From Beroe forskalii (Eukaryota > Ctenophora > Nuda > Beroida > Beroidae), in NCBI GenBank assembly GCA_011033025.1, contig WFMF01000329.1:62001-126000 (forward strand): a stretch of 64,000 bases of DNA, read 5' to 3'. Below are positions 45,796-56,108 of the stretch, piece after piece. Position 1 is the stretch's first letter. Each line of letters begins with the position of its first letter. The notes under the pieces were generated by a model. It made no database searches. It saw only the letters and a list, made by a program, of their open reading frames with translations, and was not told where the DNA came from. The translations under genes and the position numbers were made by a program.

Positions 45796-46145
45796 GCACA
45801 TATTTACGACATTAGGGATATAAGGCAGGATATGATCCATATCAAAGAGAACATAATTGGCTTGGTTAGAAACGTTACATAACTGTTATCCCTTTGATCG
45901 ACAAATTAGGTTGTCAACAGGAAATAAGTAATTACAAGTTTAAATTGGAATTCCTTTTCCAAGAATACAAACTTACGTTAGATAATATTCTTTGGACTGC
46001 TCTAAGTGGTAGAAATGATAAGAAAGTAACAAAACGATTGATTGATCAAATAACTTTGAATAGAATTGTAAATGGGTCAGAACTTTTTGACGGTACACCG
46101 TACTGTCATGATCCAAAGCTATTATATTCAGTAGCCAAATTGAAC
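45796..46145 (+). CDS. Unknown ORF between the two duplicated blocks
   Basis: From 45795 it reads AHIYDIRDIRQDMIHIKENI to a stop near 45880. From 45894 it reads MIDKLGCQQEISNYKFKLEF, then LTLDNILWTALSGRNDKKVT, KRLIDQITLNRIVNGSELF and PKLLYSVAKLNL, running into copy b without a stop. The helical, leucine-rich pattern with 'L..AL.GR......LI' faintly recalls envelope-like proteins of some retroelements, but the likeness is too weak to name it. Function unknown. Confidence 0.3.
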
Positions 46146-46661
46146 CTAACAGAAGTCGGAAAAATACGGCACTTCACCAAGGAGAAGGGAGAAGCATCAA
46201 GCATCCCTTTAGTAAGTAAAATGCAGGAAAAGGACCTCAGAGAAGGATTGGCTAAGGTCGAAAATCAACTTGCTTAGAATGTTTCTCATGGGAAGAACGA
46301 CTGGTTCCAATTGAGAGAATCTCGGGGGGGTAGAAGTTTTGAGCCCCCTGTTCCACAGTTTTCTAAGAAGTTGGACCCTGATCGATGTTCTCATGACAGC
46401 GAGGAGGTTCCAGGACATCTGGAACAGGAAATCAGGGAGACGGTAAGAGGGATTCAATCGGAAGATCTGTATTCCGCGACCTTCTACAGTCTGGAACAGG
46501 TGCAGAACAGCTTGCACCGAGCAAGGCTCAGAATGAGAAGGGCCTTGCTCATCATCAAAGTTGGGCCCACTGCGGAAATATCGGCAAGCACTATCACATG
46601 TCCACAAATTTATACATTTCTAGAAATGTCGGACAGGTAAGATAAAAAGGTTCAGAGAATA
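46146..46661 (+). CDS. 516-bp duplicated coding-like block, copy b
   Basis: Nearly identical to copy a (one extra G at about 46327 and a ctc/ata change near 46577), including the donor at GACAG/GTAAGA. The preceding ORF reads into it, giving a combined frame to AKVENQLA. Near-identity indicates very recent duplication. Confidence 0.4.
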
Positions 46662-48773
46662 GTTATTACTTAGACTTGCCACCCATGAATAGCAAAACTT
46701 AGCTTCGTATCAATAAGTACACTAGAAAATATAATCAAATCGGATTTGATATTGTTCCTCAATATTTTCAGTTTTGGACATCTTTTTTCTCTAACGTATT
46801 CTTTTCTTTTTCTTTTTCTTCAACTGATTTCAATTTCAATTTTATTTTCCTCCTCTCTTTTCTTTCTTGAGTTTCTTTCCTTTCTTAATTCTTATTTGTC
46901 TTTCAACTAACAGCGTCATACTGCGTTATCGCAGTGCATTTTTGAAGTTAATAGAATAAATTATTATAATCTCACACATAAAAGGGCATCGAGGGAAAAC
47001 TAGAGGGAGGTTCTCAATTTCAGTCTCCGGTCTAATATAACGATATATCTTTTTCATTAAATTGACATCATATTTTCTATATTTTATCGATATCTAAAAT
47101 TGTAATTATTTGATATATCATCAAAAAAGAAGCATATAATAGACACTTATAAGTGAGGTGGCAGAATCTTCCTACTCCTCAATAAAGTCGCTACACAGCG
47201 CTGAGTACACAGTGGCGATTTCACAACACTGCTCATCATTACGATATAAATGCAAATACCTGATGCCTGCACTTTGCAGTCTATAACATAGCCACCAACT
47301 AATAGCACTGAAACATAGGAAAAATTTGATGAGCTTTTCGACGAAGGTCATTCAATTAAGAGGTTAAGGAAATCATGGCGATAATTTCTGGATTAAATTA
47401 CTAATCCAGACATCAGTTAGTCATTCATCTGTTGTCACCAGTTATTATGATGTCCTAATTTCTTAATTGGAAACGTCATTGATCTCCCTTTGAAGCTGTG
47501 TTGGAAGTTGATCCACTGGAATAAAATGGATTCATGGGGGGCCAGGTGTGGCGTGGGCTAAAGAGTGGACCAACTATAAATCCCAATAAATTCAGACAGA
47601 GTTGTGAAATTTTACAGGTGTTCTATAGTCATTATTCCATCTGCCCGCACGTGTAAATAACCATGATAGTAGGAAAATCTTAATTCTGAGTCAATAACAA
47701 AACACATCTACAACATTTTATAAGAGTATTTTATTAGATTAATTTACTATATAATGCGATTGTGTTGAGTTCTCATTATTATAAGGTAAAGCAGGGTGTT
47801 TCCGCCTTAATCACGGATCAGAAATACGTTTGCCACAGATCCATTTAACTTCAGCGGCTCCATTACTTCATGAATATTCTGGTCGCTTTCATTGTCTTCG
47901 GAAAAATCAGGTTTTAAACATTTTTTTAAAACCCAAATTTTTTTACTAAGAGTCACTAATTTTTTGGATTTTATTTTTTATAGCATAAAATTAGCACATT
48001 GTCCATTGACAATTCTAATTTATAGGGCTCACCAATCACCGATAAGAACCTATTACAAATATATTGGATTGCAAGAGGAGAACTAAGGCTGTCATGCGAA
48101 ATAAACCTGTACCTGAATTCTTCGTTGAGCTTGTGTCGATATTTTGTCTCTTTTGCTTATTATTTCGCTTGTTATTTCAATCTACTAACACGATACAAAG
48201 TTTGCCTTTAAACTATCAATGATGGGTCATATCGCGTGATCTATTTACAGCGATGTCGCTTCTTCTGGTTGTTTTCTGGCTGTCCTGCTTCCCTCCAGCG
48301 AGGAGAACTTGTTTGTGGTAGTCAGCAGCATATTAGCGTAACCATACGATCCCCAAATCCCTTTACATTGACCAACCAGAGCGCAAGTTAGCGGTCAGTT
48401 CGAGCGCTAATCGGTCAATGGCAGGAAACTATGGGTAATGCATCGTCGATAATAAAATTTGGGCGAAATGAATAGGCGATTGTTGGCACGTAATTATCAT
48501 AATTCCAAGCGATTCCGTTGGACCGCCTAATCTACGTGCAGCAACGATCAGAGAAATCTGTTGATCTAATTTGTTGAAAAATTAAATCAGTAAATCACGT
48601 GATGAAATCGTGCTGAAAACATTTGATTTTTGTCAATTTATGATACTATTTCTTAATTGTCAAAATCATAAGACATGATTCATCATAAATGATCATCAAA
48701 TTCATTATGTTATTAGTTTTTTCAGCAATAAAAGCTAAGGTAGTGAACATTGCCATGGCAGGAGAGCCAATGA
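46662..48773. other. No gene seen
   Basis: AT-rich with a pyrimidine-rich tract near 46795-46890. A diverged CRE-type MITE lies at about 48462-48545 ('gaaatgaataggcgattg' facing 'ttggaccgcctaatc'). Confidence 0.4.
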
Positions 48774-48873
48774 GCGATGGTTCCGGTGAAACAGTCCCCA
48801 AATATTTCTCGAATTTGAATTCAAGGTCTTGAACGTTTTAAATGCTCCAGAAGAAAATGCTGTCACGATGGAG
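48755..48873 (+). CDS. Possible frame-broken first exon
   Basis: ATG at 48755 reads MAGEPMSDGSGETVPKYF. After a one-base shift the text continues FLEFEFKVLNVLNAPEENAV to TME followed by GTTAGT. It looks like a first exon carrying a single-base error or lesion. No further exon was found. Confidence 0.2.
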
Positions 48874-49951
48874 GTTAGTCAAAATTGTTTTAGAGATAAT
48901 TGAGGTATGTATCGTGATAATTTGAAAACTCTTTCATCCCTTACTATATGTTAGCCATCCCAATTTATCATATTGGACACATTGCAGAGATCCTAGGATG
49001 TTTTAGTATAGGACTTTGAGAATTAATATCACATGTATGTGATTTTGTACCCAAAAACTTTAAGTACGTCAAAAGGACTGGTTCAGGTTGAAAGAATCAA
49101 GCAATATCCCATAGCTTACCCCTTTTTAGACAGATTGTCTTCGGGAGCTATCTCTTCCACATCTTTCTTGAAGATTGGGACAATATGTTGCGCAATAAAT
49201 GCCGTGGATAATCTTTTGAGTTTATCGAGCCCTTTCTATTCTGTCCATTCAACCTACTTTTCCGGTTCGACGTGTTGCTTTCGACTTATGAGCACACACT
49301 CTTCAGCAATTAAGGGGCATAGGCGACGATAATTTTAAAAAATCGTTCTTTGTCAATGTGTAATTTTGTAGAGTCGAAAGCGTACCACTTTTTACCGCTA
49401 CAGTTATCAGTATTACCAAATTGGTGAGTGTAATGATTAATTTCCCTCCCCAACGCCTTTTTGTCTCACAAAAAGGCATTGAAGAGGGTTGGCAGAGATC
49501 GTGGTTGGGAAGGTGAGAAATAGGATATGTTTATATCAGGTCCAGGTTTGCAATAGAACTACTGTAATTTCTGGAAAGTGCCCGGATTGCTCCTTTATGA
49601 TTTGATATCAGTCGCGAAAATGTCCCTCCCTCCTAGCTCCTTCCGTCCGTCCCCTTTTCACAAATCTTCAAAACCACGAAATGTATAATCATTTGCTGTC
49701 GGTTATGAAAAGTTAAATATTATAAGCTGACTCGGCCCATCCGTACCACATGCTCTAACTCTCCAAAATTCTAAAGTTGGATAAATTCTAGATTAGATTA
49801 AAGGACTGTTGAAGAATTTATGACTGAAAATTTTTGGATAGAATTGGGCTATGGTAATAGATTGAGGGATAAGGCTTCGGTTCCGCACTTACCTTAGTTT
49901 AGTACCTACCAAACTACATAACTATTCGACTGTAAAATGAATTTGACTGAG
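48874..49951. other. No gene seen
   Basis: A 99-codon frame at 49033 has no recognisable content. The short inverted repeat 'cgcctttttgtctcacaaaaaggc' lies near 49454-49480. Confidence 0.35.
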
Positions 49952-50475
49952 TTTAAAAGGTAAATTGAGCGATCCGTCGAGGCCAGTATCACGCCTGTTG
50001 GCGCCAGTATCAGCCGAGTACCACGCCAGTATCACGCCGTATCGAATGGCCTACCTCACGCCGTTATCGCGCCGAGTGCGCCGCATCACACGCCAGTAGT
50101 AGCACCCATTCACGCCAGTCGCAAGTAGCACGCCAGTATCGCGCCGTATCCGCCAGTACCGCGTTGTTAGCACGCCAGTATCACGCCACGCCAGTATACA
50201 TGATCTGATACTGGCGAAGGCGTCCTGGCTTTAAGTTAGTGTCGACTGGCGTGATACTGGCGTGCTACTGGGCGGTACTGGCGATACTGCGCGATACTGG
50301 CGCGTTACTGGCGTGCTACTGGCGAGCTACTGGCGCGCTACTGGCGTGATACTGGCGTGATACTGGCGCGATAACGGCGTGAGGTAGGCCTGATACTGGC
50401 GCGATACTGGCGTGATACTGGCCTGATACTGGCGTGATACTGGCCTCGACGGATCGCTCAATTTACCGTTTAAAA
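49952..50475. repeat. Foldback minisatellite (ACGCCAGTATC units)
   Basis: Outer arms 'ggtaaattgagcgatccgtc' and 'gacggatcgctcaatttacc' are exact inverses. The left half is filled with 'acgccagtatc'-type units of 10-12 bp and the right half with their reverse complement 'gatactggcgt'. The centre is near 50200-50220. About forty units in total with many variants (gcgcc, ccgcc, agccg). Confidence 0.93.
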
Positions 50476-50894
50476 ATACTGTGGCCGGTGTGAAAGTCGC
50501 GAATAATTCTTTTCGGAACGAGTGACAGCATTATTGATTGATTGATTGAAAAACCCGGAGGGGCACCACAAACGGCTTTTAAAACTTTATTACATTTACA
50601 TAATATATAAATCTATAATTGCAATTAATATCAAAACAAACTGTCTAAAACCTTACAGAATATCGCGCCGACGTCATTACAATTACAATACATCTGAACA
50701 CATATGTAATAAGCGTTTTTTTCAATTTCGGAAAGATCATTCCACAAAATAAATCATTGAAATCAAATCGGTTCAAAAATATTTGGTTGAGCTACAAGTA
50801 TAAACTGTATTCTATTTTCCAATATATCCAAATGTTATAACACTATTGAAACAAAAGTGAAAAGTCACTTAAAGTGGAACTGGAAGTGGATTTC
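50476..50894. other. No gene seen
   Basis: AT-rich 3' flank of the lyase gene. The 'attgattgattgattg' run is near 50533. Confidence 0.35.
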
Positions 50895-52733
50895 TCACAT
50901 GATTGAACAGAATGTGGCGGTGTCAGTAACGGTTCCCGAGTCCAGCCCTCTCATTCTACTGACGACATCATTGAACTCGTCCTCCTCATTGAGGTGATAC
51001 TTTGCTCCAAAGTGATAGAACCCGTTATCCACATAGTCCAGAGGGGTTAGACCCCCAGAGAGATGCTCGAATAACCCCTTCTGATACGCCCTTCCTAGAG
51101 TGGACAAGGCTTGCAGGAGGTACTCCTGTTCATACACTTCCCTGGGCACTGCCAGCCTCAGGGAGTCCATGGGGAGCTGCTTGGAGTATGCCACCTCCCC
51201 CGGACCACTGACATGCCTCCCTCCGTACACTAGGTTTCCCAGCCCACAACCCCTGATCCGCAGTGCCTTCATCATGATGGCGTTCAGGTACTCCGCTGGG
51301 CAGTGCGCTGTCTCGATACACGGTAGTATGCGGTCAGCTGCGATGTAGAGGGCATGACCCCCCGAAATGATGGGCAAGTTGAACCTGTGGTGGAGCATGG
51401 AGCCCACGTAGCAAACTTCCAGGATGCGGCGAGCTACCACAGCCTCGTTCAGACACAGAGCCATTCCCGACATGATCTCTACTATACCGTCCCCTGTCAA
51501 GCCCGAGTAGGACATGAACCCATTGCCGTAGTCTGCTGTTGTGATGCTCATGATGGTGAAGTCCATCGAGTCAATCTGTTGTTGGGTGAGGATTCTTGAG
51601 TTGGTTTTCCGATTGATGAAGATGCCTCCACCCGAGTGTGAATACATCTTCTTAAAGCTGACTGTGAAGACATCGCCTATATCCACGATTTCCTTCACTA
51701 TTTCATTGAGAGACTTGTCCGAGTAGTCAGGATCAAGTGCTTTTGAGGAAGCGTTGCCTCGTAGACCCTACAAAAACCATCTATCCAGACCAGCTTCCTC
51801 TGTACATGAGCTCTGGGTCCGCTAGTAACTTGAGGTTCTTCAGAAACGGGCTGGCCGCCTCCCCCATTGTCAGTCATCTACGTCATCAGCAGGCAGCCTG
51901 CCGAGCCGATCTCGCTGTCGAATACTGCCGGATCAATGTCCCCAGGAAGGGGTGTCTGAGCTAGTAAGTCTCTGGGCTGGAGAGGTGTGAGCTCCTTGAC
52001 TGTCAGACCGTGCCCCAGAATGTGGCCTTTGGTCGTGTCGAAGGGCCGGTTAGAGACCACGCAGCAGCCCTCCTCAAGTACACCGCTCTTTAGCAGAGCT
52101 GTGAGGAGCATCTTCTGCCGCTCTGACCTTGGAGAGCTGGTAGAAGTTGAACTGGTCCCCGAAGCAGAACTTCATGGCCTTTTCCAGGTCCCTGCGAGGA
52201 GTGGAGCAGGCGTAAGAAAACACCTCGATGCTCGGAACTTTCTCAAAGTAGGCCTTCTTAAACCGGTTCTGTTCCTCGGTGAGCTTGCTGGTTCCGGAGT
52301 CCGTGAGCAGGTCGATGTTGAAGTAGGATGCCGGGATTGAGAAGGGGTTGAAGTTGAATTCAGGGTCTTTGTCTGTCTCCGGGGAGTTGCCGTTCACTGC
52401 AGCGTGGTTGTCGTCCCCACTTGCACTCCCATTCCCCACCACGTGTGGCTTACGGTCACTCCAGAAGTACTTCTGAACATCGTCCAGAATTGCTTTATCA
52501 CGCACGCTGTTACACTCACGTAACCTTTCATCCACAAACATCCACGCATCACTTTCCATGCCCGTACTTTGCACGGCCTTCGTGATGTGGTCCTCAACAA
52601 TCCGAGGATTTTGCTTAGCCCGAGCCGCAGGCAGCTTCAGCATTTGCCTCAGACGCTCCATGGCGCTAAAATTGGAGGACGGCTTCAAGTTAACCTCGGG
52701 TTCTGCATGGCCATTAGAGATCTGCAACACCAT
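50895..52733 (-). pseudogene. Tryptophanase / tyrosine phenol-lyase family gene, frame broken in the middle
   Basis: This family of PLP enzymes splits L-tryptophan or L-tyrosine by beta-elimination (indole or phenol, pyruvate, ammonia). Seen on the minus strand: a 120-residue non-family N-terminal extension from ATG 52733, then FNIDLLTDSGTSKLTEEQ, SNRPFDTTKGHILGHG, GGGGQPVS, VWIDG..CRVYE, the PLP-lysine region VFTVSFKKMYSHSGGG (second Lys is the expected Schiff-base residue), GGHALYIAADRILPCI and LRLAVPREVYEQEYLLQAL near the C-terminus. Intronless. Lesions lie between about 51745 and 52100: a one-base loss near 52099, a TAG near 51885, and further small indels near 51843, 51805 and 51750. Flanking parts (50895-51698, 52074-52733) are intact. 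Either a recent pseudogene or local assembly errors. Substrate cannot be told. Confidence 0.8.
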
Positions 52734-53083
52734 ACTGCCCTCGTTTCTAAGATTAGATTGTTATAAAAGAGAGGGTAACGTGATGGGAAATCGGATAAAA
52801 TTAGAAATCTAAATTTTGTGTGAAGTCAACAAAAGGTTGCTAAAATCACGTTTATAAATCTAGAGTATTAATGATCAAGATAGAAAATCCAGATATACCA
52901 TAAACGATTACCAACCGGGACAAATTTCATGTATTTCTTTCCACTAGTCAAATCTTTGGATCAGTCGACAATCATCATTGATCGCAACCAAACTACCCAT
53001 TATAAATTGTTTCTCACTTGACCAAATGATCTCGAATACCTACAAAGCTCTTAGCTACTAGCTAGCTGCCCCTTATGAATATG
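52734..53083. other. Upstream region of the lyase gene; no feature recognised
   Basis: AT-rich. No promoter element could be supported. Confidence 0.3.
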
Positions 53084-53470
53084 AGGCGTCTGCATAGAGT
53101 TAGGTTGATCGAAAATCAGGTTTAATGTAAAAATGCACACAAATGTCTCTACGAATAATATTTTTTCATGAATTGTTTTGCATCAGTTAGAAAACAGAAT
53201 TCCTCAGAAACAAATGGAGCCGGATTTTTGATTTAGGCCTCCAAAACTTTTTAAGCCCATTCGGGCCAAAAATTTGGCAAAAATATGTGTAAAATGTGCT
53301 CAAAATTTTTTGGAGGTCTGAATCAGAAATCCGGCTCCATTTGTTTCTGAGCAATTTAGTTTTCTAACTGATGCATAAAGAATTACGAAGAAAAAATATT
53401 CGTAGGGACATTGGTGCGTGTTTTTACATTAAACCTGATTTTCGATCAACCTAAGTCTATGCAGACGCCT
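53084..53470. repeat. 387-bp foldback element
   Basis: Left arm 'aggcgtctgcatagagttag' through 'atcaggtttaatgtaaaaa' and 'gaaacaaatggagccggatt'; the right arm is the reverse complement ending 'ctatgcagacgcct'. The loop of about 60 bp centres on 'agcccattcgggcc'. Inside, 'tttgatttaggcctc' also occurs in the foldback at 25085, so the two share a segment. Confidence 0.93.
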
Positions 53471-54089
53471 GATAAAGGAACAGTTGAATGCTTGAAAATA
53501 AAGCGGATGACATGCCTACATTACAAAGGAAAGAGATAAAAATTTGTCCGGGTACCTTATGTATTTACTGAGTATTTACTGAGCATCTCAGCGTGAATAT
53601 TATTATTAATGTCCATCTTTAATCTTAAGTCGATGCAACCGCCTAAAGGACAATGTTGGAAATGGTACGTGTGCACTGCAAACTGTCAAACTGAATGCGC
53701 TGAACCGAAAAATTGGGGGTGCCAGGGGCACCCCCGCACGCCTAGGGAGATTGCAATTTTACAGTAGCACGGGTCGGTAGTGGTATGTCGTACGTATGCA
53801 TAGTATATATGGTGTATTAGAGTTTCACGCCGCGCGCGCACGCGCAAAAATTTCGCGCGCAAATTTTGCAAAGTTATTTCGAGAGAAAAAAAATCGCTTA
53901 GGTAAATGCGCGGCGCGACGTTTGCCAGCGAACGACACTGGACGCAAGCTGATGCAAGAGCTATGATGAATGAATGCGATCGCGACCATGATATTATTAC
54001 GCACGTCGCACATGTGTGCAGATCGCTCGATACGGAGGGCTCGATAACCTTGCATATTTAGGTGGAATACCAGTGCACGAGGGGGCCAT
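53471..54089. other. No gene seen
   Basis: Positions 53828-53870 are rich in CGCGCG with the palindrome 'aatttcgcgcgcaaattt'. No exon supported. Confidence 0.4.
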
Positions 54090-55474
54090 TCAGGCAACGC
54101 CTGACAATATGCGCGTTTAATTAGCTGTTATTCAACTTCGAGTGATTTCTTCTCTTCTTTAATGACGGGGAGCCGGGAGGGAAACTAAGCGCCTGCATAC
54201 GGGAACGGTGGAGAACAAGAATTGTGCCGGCAAGCGCAAATCTTCATTCTTGTTGAAAATGAAATGTCAACTTAAAATTCAATTTTTATTTTAGTTTTTG
54301 CTTCGTGAATTAGGGTGTTCTTTGTTCTTCATTATTGTTGCAAATTAAGATCAATGTGTATTGTGTGCTCGAGCTCCTTGTCAGACGTTGTCTGACCATT
54401 ATTTTAGGCGCGCCTGCCGAAGGCGAATTCTGACAACGAATATCCCTGTGTCAGTGTGCAGTGTGGCTCGCGCGCTTCTCTGCAACACAGGTGTGTCCCG
54501 TAGAGAAGCTCCAGAATGCGCGTACGCACACCTAATCCTATGCGGGCTTACTGGCTTACTGGCTCAGTCTGAGTCTGACGTATATATCCGATCCGAGTCG
54601 TCTGACGTCGTCAGGCAACGCCTGACAAAGTCGAAGTGCAAGGCCGAGTCGAAGTGCAAGGCCGGGGTGTCGTCGGACAACGTCTGACAGTGACATGACT
54701 CTCATGAGTGCAGTGTCTGAGTCTGCAGTCTGAAAACGGTCGTGTCGAGTAAGTTGCCTGCCCCATATTTTTTCAAAATAAGGCGCGCCCGCCGAAGTTC
54801 CTAAGCCCGAATAGGTGTGTGTACGCGCGCAACGCAGACAGGGATATACGTGTTTAGCAACCGCCAAAGTTGCTCTAACCAGATCCCTAGTTTTACGCGC
54901 GCGCCGCGCCTTGCTCCAAACCAGGGGTGTCGTTTCGCGACACCCCTGGTTAGGGGAACCGCCGAAGGCGAAGTTGACAGGCGTTGCCTGACCCCCTCGC
55001 GCGCGCCTTGCTAAACACGTATACCCTTCCTAAGCCCGCATAGGTGTGTGTACGCGCCGCGCGCTTCCTGGGGAAGCGCGCCGCGCGAGCCACACAGGGA
55101 TATACGTGTTTAGCAACGTATACCCCTGTTATCGTCGCGCTTCCTCAGTGCTCAGAACAGTGTGTGTCCCGCGGTAGGGAAGCGCGCGGCGCGTACACAC
55201 ACCTATGGCCTATGCGGGCTTCGGTGCTTAGGAAGCGCGCGCCACGACTCGCAAAAATGAAAAATAATTATAATGGGTCTGACGACGTTAAAAACCGTAA
55301 AAATTAAAAAGCTGCGCGCGCGCCCCGGCTCGCAGGGCCCTTGTCAGACGTTGTCTGACCCCTTCGCCTTTGTCACAAAGGCGAAGGGGTCAAACAACGT
55401 CTGACACAGACAAGGGCCCTGCGAGTCGGGGCGCGCGTGCAGGTTTTTATTTTTACGGTTTTTAATTTTTTATT
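54090..55474. repeat. GC-rich palindrome array with 17-bp motif GTCAG(A/G)C..TG(T/C)CTGAC
   Basis: Seven copies of an imperfect 17-bp palindrome (GTCAGACGTTGTCTGAC, GTCAGGCAACGCCTGAC and variants) at 54090, 54380, 54610, 54672, 54975, 55343 and 55389. Interleaved repeats: 'gggatatacgtgtttagcaa' (54840, 55101, inverted near 55006) and 'taagcccgcataggtgtgtg' (54801, 55031, inverted near 54520 and 55190). GCC-GAA-GGC mini-hairpins occur at 54415 and 54961. The right end (55285-55474) is a strong hairpin with arms of about 85 bp containing 'cgcagggcccttgtcagacg'. Rich in GCGCGC. Short ORFs here are by-products. Confidence 0.85.
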
Positions 55475-56108
55475 TTAGTTGACATTTTACTTTAAGAACA
55501 CAGTACCAGAGTGGTATTGAAAATTCAATTCTCGTGATGTGGAATTGAAAATGAATTGGAAAAATAAAAATTCAATTAGAGTTAACACTTACACTTACAG
55601 TTGGTGTCCCCCATGTTTCAAATTCAATTTCAAAGGTCAATGACCATGACCAGTCACCCGATGCACCCTGGACGCACAGTGCAAATTGAAATAGGATGCG
55701 AAAAAAGGCGCTAAATAGGGTGCACCTAAGGTGTATGGTGCATTTTGAATAAGGGTGCACACTGATTTGACATTGAGGGGATGAAGATACTGATAGGGGC
55801 ATTTAATTTTAAGGTGGGCTTTGGGGGCACACCCGGGTCATTTGGGCGGAAAGTAGGGTACATTTAGGGTGCGTTTAGTGTATCAGGCCACTGGTCATTG
55901 ACAATTTCAAATTTAAATCAAAATCGCCACAGGGTTTCTTGAGTTACAAAATGATCTCTAAAAATGGTTAACTGTTCATTTATCATAAAACCGAGTCTAA
56001 CTCCAAGTCAGACCTTTAATATAAGCATTCTTTGTTTCTCACATACAAAATCTACTTAATTTCAAAAAAAAGGTCTATTGGTCTTGATTCTTGAAACCGT
56101 TGCAGTGA
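55475..56108. other. No gene seen; probable 3' flank of the channel gene
   Basis: On the minus strand ATTAAA at about 56015-56020 is a candidate variant polyadenylation signal, roughly 90 bp past the stop of the channel gene. Confidence 0.35.

Noticed and set aside
49952-50475. CRISPR or integron-like array
   Set aside because: Units are directly adjacent 10-12-mers and invert at the centre; no spacers and no associated genes.
51002-52812. Plus-strand frames across the lyase gene
   Set aside because: Shadows of the minus-strand gene, whose family motifs are unmistakable.
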